A stretch of 64,000 bases of DNA. Origin: Amphiura filiformis (Eukaryota; Echinodermata; Ophiuroidea; Amphilepidida; Amphiuridae). Numbering within the stretch: the first letter of the stretch is position 1; each line of letters starts with the position of its first letter. Location: NCBI RefSeq assembly GCF_039555335.1, contig NC_092631.1, positions 13,802,305 through 13,866,304 of the forward strand, given 5' to 3'. The notes beneath the pieces were generated by a model, which did no database searches, had not been told where the DNA came from, and saw only the letters and a list, made by a program, of their open reading frames with translations. Shown piece after piece: positions 10,722 to 22,930 of this stretch. Both the position numbers and the translations under genes were made by a program.

Positions 10722-11782
10722 TGAGCGCCATAATGTAAACTAATGGAAAGTGCATTTTCTGTCAAACAATTATTTGACACCATCTCCCGACACACCCCAA
10801 TTAATATTTGGCTCGTGCCGTTTATGCAAACCTCTAGGCCTACCAGACCAGTCTTGGATTTGATAAATGTCAAGTCTGTATATTGACATGTGTTGGCAAT
10901 AGGCTGAGTTGATTGTCATAAGGCAAACGCATACGTTTGCCTCTACAGTAGGCCCATCATTTTGAGATACCTGAAAAAGTTTGATTTCTTTTTAGATTTT
11001 TTGCATCATCTTAAAAGTTATTTCCCATTTAATTGGTTTATAAATATGAATGAAGTGAAACCTTGCCAGGTTATGATTGGTAACTTCAATGATAATTATT
11101 GTTTTCTTTGAAAAAAAATCCAGTCCTCCACAGAAAGTTTGTGGAGAACAGCCAATACTAGCTATTATCTATATATCTGTGGTGATTCCTGCATGTGAAC
11201 AGGGGTGTAGCCATGATTCTTTTGTGGCTAGGGATGCGAAAGTGAACTCCTAAATAAAGAAAAGTTCAATGCAAAAATGGACTTTACCTTTGACGGTTAA
11301 CTGGTTGACATGAAAAGGAGGTGCTTAGTGTTATTTTACTTTAGGCCTATTTATTTCAGAGAAGATGTAATGAAGTTTATTTTTACCGTTTCCCCCTGCA
11401 GGGCTTTCTAGACCTGTCAATTGGTGGGGGTTGTACCTGCAGTCCGCTGCACTTCTTGACTAGGCTAGCTTATATAGGGCTACTGTGATGATGAGCTTTC
11501 AATATCTTAATGAACCAACATTGTAGGCCTATAATACTACTATAATTAAAACAACAAACATGTGTTAGCGTAAACAAAAAAATAATAAAAACTAAAACAA
11601 ACAAAATGCAAGTAAGCTAAGCAACGTAGAATTCAAAAATAGGAATCGTCGACGCTATCCATCAATTATGACGTGGGACCAAAAGATGAGAGGTGGAGGT
11701 GATCAAGAAGAGCCGATGGTCCGAACTTCTGAAGGACGGATTAAAGTAGAACTGGGGCTCACTCATCTAAAAACTTAAAGGC
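10722..11782. other. Intergenic, no gene or clear repeat
   Basis: No exon-like open frame or recognisable motif was found. TAGGCCTA occurs three times in or near this stretch. Confidence 0.4.
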
Positions 11783-12430
11783 TTAAGGGCTGGGGTATGA
11801 ACGTTTGGACAGTATTTATTTTGGGACATTAGAGCACATCAGACATATCGAATTGCATTCTGAATACGAAGAATGTCATTCTGATATCAAATAATTTTGA
11901 ATTTTGAAATTCGCAATTTAATACACATTTTATGGCAAATCATTAAAATTGATATTTTTGATATTTAACAGTACTTGAAGTAAACTTTATAAATCTGATG
12001 ATTTATACTTAAAGTGTATGTATAGGTGGGTTGAAAAGCCGACGATCAATTGAACATTTTGACCTTTCGTATTGAAGATATGGATTTTTTCCCCAAAACA
12101 CCAAAGAAAAATTAGGTCTTTTTTGTTAAAAATCCATATCTTCAATATGAAAGGTCAAAATTTTCAATTGACCGTCGGCTTTTCCTTCCTGCTACATACA
12201 CTTTAAGAATATATCATTAGATTTATATAATTTACTTCGAGGACTGTTATATATCAAAAATTCGAAAAATATCAAATTTTTATAATTTGTCATAAAATTT
12301 GTATTATATTGTGATTTTCAAAAAATGAAAATTATTTGATATCAGAAAGACATGCTTCGTATTCAGAATACAATTCGATAGGTCTGGCCTACTATCGAAA
12401 CGCAATAAACGCTCATTTTAGATCCCTTAA
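11783..12430. mobile_element. Long-armed foldback element, 648 bp, TTAAGG family
   Basis: The left arm starts TTAAGGGCTGGGGTATGAAC and the right arm, inverted, starts TTAAGGGATCTAAAATGAGC. The arms of ~300 bp then pair through GAATTGCATTCTGAATACGA, CTGATATCAAATAATTTTGA and AAAATCCATATCTTCAAT, around a centre near 12100. A half copy lies at 40134-40240. Confidence 0.88.
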
Positions 12431-12613
12431 TGTACGATTTCCTTCAAATTTTAAATTTGTCATTATATACTCAAAATGCTGAAATAATACTAGTAGTAGT
12501 AGGCCTAATAATGATCGGGAATGATTTCTGTCCATTTTGAGCTGAAATAACGAGGTAACGTGAAAGAAACACTGCTTGTTATTTTGGCCGTTTAACATGC
12601 AGTTCTATGGGCG

Positions 12614-12652
12614 GACATAAAGTCATAATTTCTTGAATTATGACTTTATGTC
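12614..12652. repeat. Perfect 17-bp stem hairpin
   Basis: GACATAAAGTCATAATT (12614-12630), loop TCTTG, then AATTATGACTTTATGTC (12636-12652), a perfect inverted repeat. It may be a foldback remnant. TTATGACTTTA recurs near 12800. Confidence 0.9.
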
Positions 12653-13841
12653 GAACTTTGCTCTGTTTACCTACAAACACAACAAAATTGGCTGATTCCA
12701 TTTAGGTGCAAGTTGTGACATGTGTAAACATTACAAATAGGCTATGCCAAAAAATCAGGTTTGAAAAAAATGAACCAAATTCATATTATAAAATCGTACA
12801 TTATGACTTTAACTTAAGCAAAATTGGCGGCCGATAGAGTTGAATTGTTGATTGTACAATATTTCAATATTTCTTCAAGGAAGGATCCCAGGAACTGAGG
12901 ATGGAAGAAAGAAGCTATAGGCCTAACAATAGGCCCTAGGCCTTTCCTTTGACAATAAAAAAAGTAGGTAGGCCTTAGGGCTATAGAAAGATATTTATAA
13001 GAAAGAATATGAAACTATAGGAAAAAATGATTAATAAAGAAAGAAATTATTCTAAGGTCATCAGGAAGAGCAGTTGAAAAACAATCTTTCATCAAAAAGA
13101 AAAAAATTTTCTTCCAAACTTCAAATCAGGAGAGGCCTGCCAAAAAGTTCAACCCTTTTTGTTGACATGACATCAATGAATGGGGGCGTAAGCACCGCTT
13201 TCCGGGCACTCCCTTTAGCGTTTATTACTACAATTTTATATATGATTTGAATTAACCCACTTCCTGGATTTCTTTTGTGTTTCATCTGTCAAAATTGTAC
13301 GCGTTTGTCATTAACATGAATAAAGGAAATGTATTATTTTCCTAAATAACCTTAAGAAAGCTGATAAAAATCACAAAACATGTTTTGTTGACTATAGGAA
13401 TTTATAAAGTGTTTCTAGATACTTTCACACAAGTTCACCGGCCATGTTGGGCGACCTTCCGTTGTTTTTGTGAGTGACAGGTCTGCTATTTTAATCTTGA
13501 GGGTGTTAATTCACAGCTATATTTAGCCGAATTCGTTATATAATTTGCGTTCAGGATCCTAATGCTGTTACGCCCGTTCTTTGATTCGAAGACTGATTAT
13601 AAACGTCGGCTTGGTCACGATCCCAAAGAAAGGTCAGTACCGTATTTTCTCCACCCTGATCGTTTACGAATACATGTACACATGATCATCATACACGTAC
13701 GTATAATGTATATTAACTTCGTAAGCAATGCATCATGTAAGCTTATCTATTTCTATAAACATTGTACATGTACATGACAACATCTGTGTCTAAATGACCA
13801 CAAGTATTACAATATTACTATAATGGTCGGGAATCCTTCAA

Positions 13842-15020
13842 TTAAAAGGGCATTTCGTGATCCACAGCCTCATCCCCCCACTTTTCTCAAAAAAAGTTGA
13901 GATTTTTATATCACTGGAAACCCTCTGCCTGGCTACATAATGTTTATGTAGTCCGAATAATCAGACCCAGAACAAATTATTAATTTCTGACATTATCGTG
14001 TACTGGGTCTGAACTGTTTTCATTCGAAATCTTGATGGCAAATTGGACAATGAATAGAAGCACATGGTGCTACTTCACAGTTTTTTAATCCCCTATTCAT
14101 GTTGCGTGAATCACTGATTTAGTCTCTATTGTGGACCATCCTTTTGATACTTGAGTATTTGGACAAGCGGAACAGGTTTGACAGGCCCCTTTGTCTACCT
14201 CTCTGTTTAAACAAACGAGGAGGTCGAAATCGTCCTCCTCGCCGAATCGAAAAGTCAGCGTAATAGTACGGCACTAATGTTTATGTACAAAAATTTCTTG
14301 CAGATTAATTCGTTTAGCAAAGATATCGTGAAATTTGAATTTCGTTCTGGTGCACCAGAACAAAATTACAACGCATTGTCTAGTACCTGTATCCCAGGCA
14401 AACCTTAGTTAACACATTTACTAGTCGAATTTTCGCCGAGACCGGGGCCCAAACACAATGCATATTTACATAGAAATTTGAATTTTTTTTATTTTTTTTC
14501 GGTGAAAGAAACCTACATAAATATGTTTTCTATACTTCATTTGACCCAAATATATGATTTTTATGGTGATAATCAAGTCGCACATGGAATTTTAGAGGGA
14601 TTTTGATAGCAGTTGCATTAAAAAAAGCTGCTATCGCCATGAGACTAAGATCAAGAAACACCCCTAAATGCCGTCTTGGGGAATTTTGCTAGCAGAATTT
14701 TTTTGATGAAAGTCAATCTTTGACAAGATGTAACTTTGTTACGGAAAGTGCTATTACAAAAATGTTTTCAGTTTTGGCTTTCTTTACTCAAGGGCTTTAA
14801 TTTGATATGTAAAATGATGCAGTTTGATGGCAAATTTGATTTCACCTAGCATACCTATAGTACATTTGTATGGAGCAGTGTAATACACATATTAAATCAT
14901 GCATAACTCGCGAACGCAAAATTGGAATCAACTGAAATTTTGGGAATAGGTTTTTTTCGTGGATATCTAATGAAAAATGACATAAATAGAGGATGCTAGG
15001 ATCACAAAATACTCCTTTAA
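13842..15020. mobile_element. TIR element, 1.18 kb, spanning the left breakpoint of the tandem triplication
   Basis: The left end is TTAAAAGGGCATTTCGTGAT and the right end inverted is TTAAAGGAGTATTTTGTGAT. A short 342-bp relative with the same ends is at 45782-46123. No protein domain is visible. The right part (from 14153) is repeated in the two following tandem units without the left terminus. Confidence 0.8.
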
Positions 15021-15114
15021 GTTCAGTTATATAATTTCAGAATTTAATTTCAGAATTTCTTCTTGCCCCCATACACTGCTCAGCACGTGCAGATTTATAG
15101 GTAGTGTGTGTGCT

Positions 15115-15344
15115 TCGTCCATGCTTCGGAAGTCACATAAAGCCGTTGGTCCCGTGTACAGGAAGAGTCAAACCCTGTGCACGTTAAGTGTCAGAGCTAT
15201 TCGAAAAGAGAAGGGGGACCATTCCCGGTTCTGATATCTGCAATCAATCCTAGGTTCCAGGATCGTGCATAGGTAAAAAACTGCACATTAAGCCCGTGCG
15301 ACAATACTCAATTTGAGGTATGCACGATAGGAAGAAGAAGAAGG
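15115..15344 (+). repeat. SINE-derived segment with conserved core (also in copies 2 and 3)
   Basis: CGGAAGTCACATAAAGCCGT followed by TGGTCCCGTGTACAGGAAGA corresponds to the core of the SINE at 53510-53830 (GGATGTTAAG...GGGCCCGTGTACAGAGAG). It ends in a GAAGAAGAAG simple tail. Equivalent segments lie near 18050-18285 and 20990-21220. The tRNA-like head is not preserved. Confidence 0.6.
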
Positions 15345-15669
15345 TTTTCTAATTTTCACAAGGCTTAATTGTAAGCCCAACGAAATGCATATTATTTACA
15401 AAATGTTAAATGAAAATTCAATTAAGTTTGCTTGCAAGTTGCATGCACACACTTTTTGAGACTAGGGGAAAATGGAGCTCATAAAACATAAATTTGTTTG
15501 AGCTAGTGATGAGGTGAGTTGAGGCCTCTGGTGCCTATTTTAATACAAAATAGCTTTACCCTGTCATAATGTGTCATAACCCTGTTCTTGCAAATCAGTG
15601 GTCAAAGTAGCAATATTTTTATTTGTATGTAGTCATGGGTTTTGTGGATGTTTTGCTTGAAAGGAATAT

Positions 15670-15880
15670 TTACTGAGCTCAATAATGATGATGGATTGTG
15701 AGCTTTCATCAACAAGGACAAGATCTAGTCTGGTGCGTGAGAAGAATTATCAGGAGGAATTGTGGTACCAGCAATTTTTGTGGTACCATCTACATTAAAT
15801 TTGTAGGTCATGGTAGAACTTCCAGGACTGGTAACGTCACTGATATCTTTGAGAGTGATTGTCCATGATTTTGCGGAGAA
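15670..15880 (-). pseudogene. Degenerate coding-like fragment in the tandem unit
   Basis: On the minus strand one frame gives KSWTITLKDISDVTSPG, then YKFNVDGTTKIAGTTIPPDN and SSHAPD before a stop. The next frame continues LDLVLVDESSQSIIIIELS. The shape PDLVLV...IIIIEL resembles a module common in invertebrate repetitive ORFs, but I cannot name the family. The frame break repeats in all three units, so this is a relic. Confidence 0.3.
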
Positions 15881-17077
15881 CAGAGTTACTATGCCAATTG
15901 CCAAGTATGCCGACCTTGGTCAAGCATGATTTTACAATGGTTAAAGAGGGACTGGGTTGACCAGGCAAACTTTCAAGGGTAACCCAATTAAGTAGGCTTA
16001 AAATATAATCAAGCCAATGTTTAGTTATTGTTCACCTCTATACCAACAAACTTTACACAGCTCCTAACTTAATGTGTTTTCCAGATATTTATAGTGGCCT
16101 TTAAGAACATGATGAAGGGTCTCATAATTTCCACATATTTTACTTTACATTTGGTTTAGCCTTTTTCAGCAGCTACTCAAGATTGTTTTAATAGTGAAAA
16201 GAGTACAAGGAAAGTATTCACCATAAATTTCATGATGCCTTTAGGAAAGGTTGTAAATACATGGATTACCAGAGGTAATCAGATTTGAATGAGAGTGCAG
16301 TACGAAACATGTCACCTGGACCATAAGATTTGGAAGTTTACACAGCTCTCAGTGACTTCATCTTTCATGGATTTTAACAGTCCTCAATTTTTATGGCATA
16401 TTACCAAATGTTGGAATTGTCAACATGCAGATTGTCAACTGCATTTTGACAACAAAATAGGTCTATTCCTTGTCAATGATGACTCTTTGGGACCTCTCCT
16501 AAAGCCATAAGTTTTCTGTGATACGGAAAATGGACAAATTTCACAGAATTGGAGGTAGAAAACAGAAAAACTAGGATTTCGTAAATAAAATTGAAAAAAA
16601 AATATCTAAAAATGTGTGTCTGTTGTTGTTTTCATTTATAAACATATAAAAAGTGCATAAAGTTTGTAATATATCTTTATTAAATTTCTTGTAAAACTGA
16701 CAAAACACAGGAAGCCACAAGAAAACGGAAAAACACAGAAAGTGACATATTGACAAAACTGAATTTCAAAAGTAGAACATGGAAAACTTATGGCTTTTTA
16801 ACCTATCCTACAAATGTATTTGAAATGAAAGGCATTGATCCAGTTAGAACTGCATTTTACGCTTACAGTACAGGGGTGGAATTTCGTTCAGTGCCACGGG
16901 AATCCAAGTGGATTCTAGGAGGAGATTTTTGAGAGAGTCCATGGATTCCCGCAAACGGATGCTCGTAGTACAATCTTGGGGGAGTCCAAAATAAATTGGC
17001 AAATTTGTGCTTGCTTATACAATGTAGATCATTTTGGGCAGGCAAGGTACATGCATTATGTAAAATGCATTCAGTTT

Positions 17078-20012
17078 GAGTATTTGGACAAGCGGAACAG
17101 GTTTGACAGGCCCCTTTGTCTACCTCTCTGTTTGTAAACAAACAAGGAGGTCGAAATCGTCCTCCTCGCCGAATACGAAAGTCAGCGTAATAGTACGGCA
17201 CTAATGTTTATGTACAAAAAATTTCTTGCAGATTAATTCGTTTAGCAAAGATATCGTGAAATTTGAATTTCGTTCTGGTGCACCAGAACAAAATTACAAC
17301 GCATTGTCTAGTACCTGTATCCCAGGCAAACCTTAGTTAACACATTTACTAGTCGGCGAAATTCGCCGAGACCGAAACCAAACACAATGCATATTTACAT
17401 AGAAATTTGAATTTTTTTTTTTTCGAGAATAGGTCGGTGAAGGAAACCTACATAAATATGTTTTCTATACTTCATTTGACCCAAATATATGATTTTTATG
17501 GTGATAATCAAGTCGCACATGGAATTTTAGAGGATTTTGATAGCAGTTGCATTAAAAAAAGCTGCTATCGCCATGAGACTAAGATCAAGAAACACCCCTA
17601 AATGCCGTTTTGGGGAATTTTGCTAGCAGAATTTTTTTGATGAAAGTCAATCTTTGACAAGATGTAACTTTGTTACGGAAAGTGCTATTACAAAAATGTT
17701 TTCAGTTTTGGCTTTCTTTACTCAAGGGCTTTAATTTGATATGTAAAATGATGCAGTTTGATGGCAAATTTGATTTCACCTAGCATACCTATAGTACATT
17801 TGTATGGAGCAGTGTTAATACACATATTAAATCATGCATAACTCGCGAACGCAAAATTGGAATCAACTGAAATTTTGGGAATAGGTTTTTTTCGTGGATA
17901 TCTAATGAAAAATGACATAAATAGAGGATGCTAGGATCACAAAATACTCCTTTAAGTTCAGTTATATAATTTCAGAATTTAATTTCAGAATTTCTTCTTG
18001 CCCCCATACACTGCTCAGCACGTGCAGATTTATAGGTAGTGTGTGTGCTTCGTCCATGCTTCGGAAGTCACATAAAGCCGTTGGTCCCGTGTACAGGAAG
18101 AGTCAAACCCTGTGCACGTTAAGTGTCAGAGCTATTCGAAAAGAGAAGGGGACCATTCCGGTTCTGATATCTGCAATCAATCCTAGGTTCCAGGATCGTG
18201 CATAGGTAAAAAACTGCACATTAAGCCCGTGCGACAATACTCAATTTGAGGTATGCACGTATAGGAAGAAGAAGAAGGTTTTCTAATTTTCACAAGGCGA
18301 ATTGTAAGCCCAACGAAATGCATATTATTTCGCAAAATGTTAAATGAAAATTCAATTAAGTTTGCTTGCAAGTTGCATGCACACACTTTTTGAGACTAGG
18401 GGGAAAATGGAGCTCATAAAACATAAATTTGTTTGAGCTAGTGATGAGGTGAGTTGAGGCCTCTGGTGCCTATTTTAATACAAAATAGCTTTACCCTGTC
18501 ATAATGTGTCATAACCCTGTTCTTGCAAATCAGTGGTCAAAGTAGCAATATTTTTATTTGTATGTAGTCATGGGTTTTGTGGATGTTTTGCTTGAAAGGA
18601 ATATTTACTGAGCTCAATAATGATGATGGATTGTGAGCTTTCATCAACAAGGACAAGATCTAATCTGGTGCGTGAGAAGAATTATCAGGAGGAATTGTGG
18701 TACCAGCAATTTTTGTGGTACCATCTACATTAAATTTGTAGGTCATGGTAGAACTTCCAGGACTGGTAACGTCACTGATATCTTTGAGAGTGATTGTCCA
18801 TGATTTTGCGGAGAACAGAGTTACTATGCCAATTGCCAAGTATGCCGACCTTGGTCAAGCATGATTTTACAATGGTTAAAGAGGGACTGGGTTGACCAGG
18901 CAAACTTTCAAGGGTAACCCAATTAAGTAGGCTTAAAATATAATCAAGCCAATGTTTAGTTATTGTTCACCTCTATACCAACAAACTTTACACAGCTCCT
19001 AACTTAATGTGTTTTCCAGATATTTATAGTGGCCTTTAAGAACATGATGAAGGGTCTCATAATTTCCACATATTTTACTTTACATTTGGTTTAGCCTTTT
19101 TCAGCAGCTACTCAAGATTGTTTTAATAGTGAAAAGAGTACAAGGAAAGTATTCACCATAAATTTCATGATGCCTTTAGGAAAGGTTGTAAATACATGGA
19201 TTACCAGAGGTAATCAGATTTGAATGAGAGTGCAGTACGAAACATGTCACCTGGACCATAAGATTTGGAAGTTTACACAGCTCTCAGTGACTTCATCTTT
19301 CATGGATTTTAACAGTCCTCAATTTTTATGGCATATTACCAAATGTTGGAATTGTCAACATGCAGATTGTCAACTGCATTTTGACAACAAAATAGGTCTA
19401 TTCCTTGTCAATGATGACTCTTTGGGACCTCTCCTAAAGCCATAAGTTTTCTGTGATACGGAAAATGGACAAATTTCACAGAATTGGAGGTAGAAAACAG
19501 AAAAACTAGGATTTCGTAAATAAAATTGAAAAAAAAATATCTAAAAATGTGTGTCTGTTGTTGTTTTCATTTATAAACATATAAAAAGTGCATAAAGTTT
19601 GTAATATATCTTTATTAAATTTCTTGTAAAACTGACAAAACACAGGAAGCCACAAGAAAACGGAAAAACACAGAAAGTGACATATTGACAAAACTGAATT
19701 TCAAAAGTAGAACATGGAAAACTTATGGCTTTTTAACCTATCCTACAAATGTATTTGAAATGAAAGGCATTGATCCAGTTAGAACTGCATTTTACGTTTA
19801 CAGTACAGGGGTGGAATTTCGTTCAGTGCCACGGGAATCCAAGTGGATTCTCGCAGGAGATTTTTGCGAGAGTCCATGGATTCCCGCAAACGGATGCTCG
19901 TAGTACAATCTTGGGGGAGTCCAAAATAAATTGGCAAATTTGTGCTTGCTTATACAATGTAGATCATTTTGGGCAGGCAAGGTACATGCATTATGTAAAA
20001 TGCATTCAGTTT
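17078..20012. repeat. Tandem unit, copy 2
   Basis: The middle copy, the longest of the three. Both junctions read CATTCAGTTTGAGTATTTGG. Confidence 0.93.
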
Positions 20013-22930
20013 GAGTATTTGGACAAGCGGAACAGGTTTGACAGGCCCTTTGTCTACCTCTCTGTTTGTAAACAAACAAGGAGGTCGAAATCGTACTCAT
20101 CGCCGAATCCGAAAGTCAGCGTAATAGTACGGCACTAATGTTTATGTACAAAAATTTCTTGCAGATTAATTCGTTTAGCAAAGATATCGTGAAATTTGAA
20201 TTTCGTTCTGGTGCACCAGAACAAAATTACAACGCATTGTCTAGTACCTGTATCCCAGGCAAACCTTAGTTAACACATTTACTAGTCGTGAAAATTACGC
20301 CGAGACCGAAACCCAAACACAATGCATATTTACATAGAAATTTGAATTTTTTTTTTTCGAGAATAGGTCGGTGAAGGAAACCTACATAAATATGTTTTCT
20401 ATACTTCATTTGACCCAAATATATGATTTTTATGGTGATAATCAAGTCGCACATGGAATTTTAGAGGGATTTTGATAGCAGTTGCATTAAAAAAAAGCTG
20501 CTATCGCCATGAGACTAAGATCAAGAAACACCCTAAATGCCGTTTTGGGGAATTTTGCTAGCAGAATTTTTTTGATGAAAGTCAATCTTTGACAAGATGT
20601 AACTTTGTTACGGAAAGTGCTATTACAAAAATGTTTTCAGTTTTGGCTTTCTTTACTCAAGGGCTTTAATTTGATATGTAAAATGATGCAGTTTGATGGC
20701 AAATTTGATTTCACCTAGCATACCTATAGTACATTTGTATGGAGCAGTGTTAATACACATATTAAATCATGCATAACTCGCGAACGCAAAATTGGAATCA
20801 ACTGAAATTTTGGGAATAGGTTTTTTTCGTGGATATCTAATGAAAAATGACATAAATAGAGGATGCTAGGATCACAAAATACTCCTTTAAGTTCAGTTAT
20901 ATAATTTCAGAATTTAATTTCAGAATTTCTTCTTGCCCCCATACACTGCTCAGCACGTGCAGATTTATAGGTAGTGTGTGTGCTTCGTCCATGCTTCGGA
21001 AGTCACATAAAGCCGTTGGTCCTGTGTACAGGAAGAGTCAAACCCTGTGCACGTTAAGTGTCAGAGCTATTCGAAAAGAGAAGGGGACCATTCCGGTTCT
21101 GATATCTGCAATCAATCCTAGGTTCCAGGATCGTGCATAGGTAAAAAACTGCACATTAAGCCCGTATGCGACAATACTCAATTTGAGGTATGCACGATAG
21201 GAAGAAGAAGAAGGTTTTCTAATTTTCACAAGGCTTAATTGTAAGCCCAACGAAATGCATATTATTTCAAGCAAAATGTTAAATGAAAATTCAATTAAGT
21301 TTGCTTGCAAGTTGCATGCACACACTTTTTTTGTTTTTTTGGAAAATGGAGCTCATAAAACATAAATTTGTTTGAGCTAGTGATGAGGTGAGTTGAGGCC
21401 TCTGGTGCCTATTTTAATACAAAATAGCTTTACCCTGTCATAATGTGTCATAACCCTGTTCTTGCAAATCAGTGGTCAAAGTAGCAATATTTTTATTTGT
21501 ATGTAGTCATGGGTTTTGTGGATGTTTTGCTTGAAAGGAATATTTACTGAGCTCAATAATGATGATGGATTGTGAGCTTTCATCAACAAGGACAAGATCT
21601 AGTCTGGTGCGTGAGAAGAATTATCAGGAGGAATTGTGGTACCAGCAATTTTTGTGGTACCATCTACATTAAATTTGTAGGTCATGGTAGAACTTCCAGG
21701 ACTGGTAACGTCACTGATATCTTTGCGGAGAACAGAGTTACTATGCCAATTGCCAAGTATGCCGACCTTGGTCAAGCATGATTTTACAATGGTTAAAGAG
21801 GGACTGGGTTGACCAGGCAAACTTTCAAGGGTAACCCAATTAAGTAGGCTTAAAATATAATCAAGCCAATGTTTAGTTATTGTTCACCTCTATACCAACA
21901 AACTTTACACAGCTCCTAACTTAATGTGTTTTCCAGATATTTATAGTGGCCTTTAAGAACATGATGAAGGGTCTCATAATTTCCACATATTTTACTTTAC
22001 ATTTGGTTTAGCCTTTTTCAGCAGCTACTCAAGATTGTTTTAATAGTGAAAAGAGTACAAGGAAAGTATTCACCATAAATTTCATGATGCCTTTAGGAAA
22101 GGTTGTAAATACATGGATTACCAGAGGTAATCAGATTTGAATGAGAGTGCAGTACGAAACATGTCACCTGGACCATAAGATTTGGAAGTTTACACAGCTC
22201 TCAGTGACTTCATCTTTCATGGATTTTAACAGTCCTCAATTTTTATGGCATATTACCAAATGTTGGAATTGTCAACATGCAGATTGTCAACTGCATTTTG
22301 ACAACAAAATAGGTCTATTCCTTGTCAATGATGACTCTTTGGGACCTCTCCTAAAGCCATAAGTTTTCTGTGATACGGAAAATGGACAAATTTCACAGAA
22401 TTGGAGGTAGAAAACAGAAAAACTAGGATTTCGTAAATAAAATTGAAAAAAAAAATCTAAAAATGTGTGTCTGTTGTTGTTTTCATTTATAAACATATAA
22501 AAAGTGCATAAAGTTTGTAATATATCTTTATTAAATTTCTTGTAAAACTGACAAAACACAGGAAGCCACAAGAAAAGCGGAAAAACACAGAAAGTGACAT
22601 ATTGACAAAACTGAATTTCAAAAGTAGAACATGGAAAACTTATGGCTTTTTAACCTATCCTACAAATGTATTTGAAATGAAAGGCATTGATCCAGTTAGA
22701 ACTGCATTTTACGTTTACAGTACAGGGGTGGAATTTCGTTCAGTGCCACGGGAATCCAAGTGGATTCTCGCAGGAGATTTTTGCGAGAGTCCATGGATTC
22801 CCGCAAACGGATGCTCGTAGTACAATCTTGCGGGAGTCCAAAATAAATTGGCAAATTTGTGCTTGCTTATACAATGTAGATCATTTTGGGCAGGCAAGGT
22901 ACATGCATTATGTAAAATGCATTCAGTTTG
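20013..22930. repeat. Tandem unit, copy 3
   Basis: The last copy. It lacks a ~25 bp stretch (AGAGTGATTGTCCATGATTT and following) present in copies 1 and 2 near 21724. It then runs without a break into the rest of the BED-finger element at 22931. Confidence 0.93.

Larger units (their letters stand above)
14153..17077. repeat. Tandem unit, copy 1
   Basis: The first of three copies. Its left flank (GATACT|TGAGTATTTGG) lies within the TIR element that starts at 13842. Confidence 0.93.
14153..22930. repeat. Tandem triplication of a ~2.93 kb unit
   Basis: Three head-to-tail copies lie at 14153-17077 (2925 bp), 17078-20012 (2935 bp) and 20013-22930 (2918 bp). They are nearly identical, differing by single bases and small indels; copy 3 lacks a short stretch near 21724. 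Each begins GAGTATTTGGACAAGCGGAA and ends TAAAATGCATTCAGTTT. A TTG microhomology occurs at the junctions. The unit holds parts of a TIR element, a SINE-core segment and the left end of a BED-finger transposon. No intact gene was found in it. Confidence 0.95.

Noticed and set aside
16289..16510. 73-codon ORF present in all three tandem units (16289, 19224, 22141)
   Set aside because: Its conservation is explained by recent duplication. No domain, and no start context or splice support.
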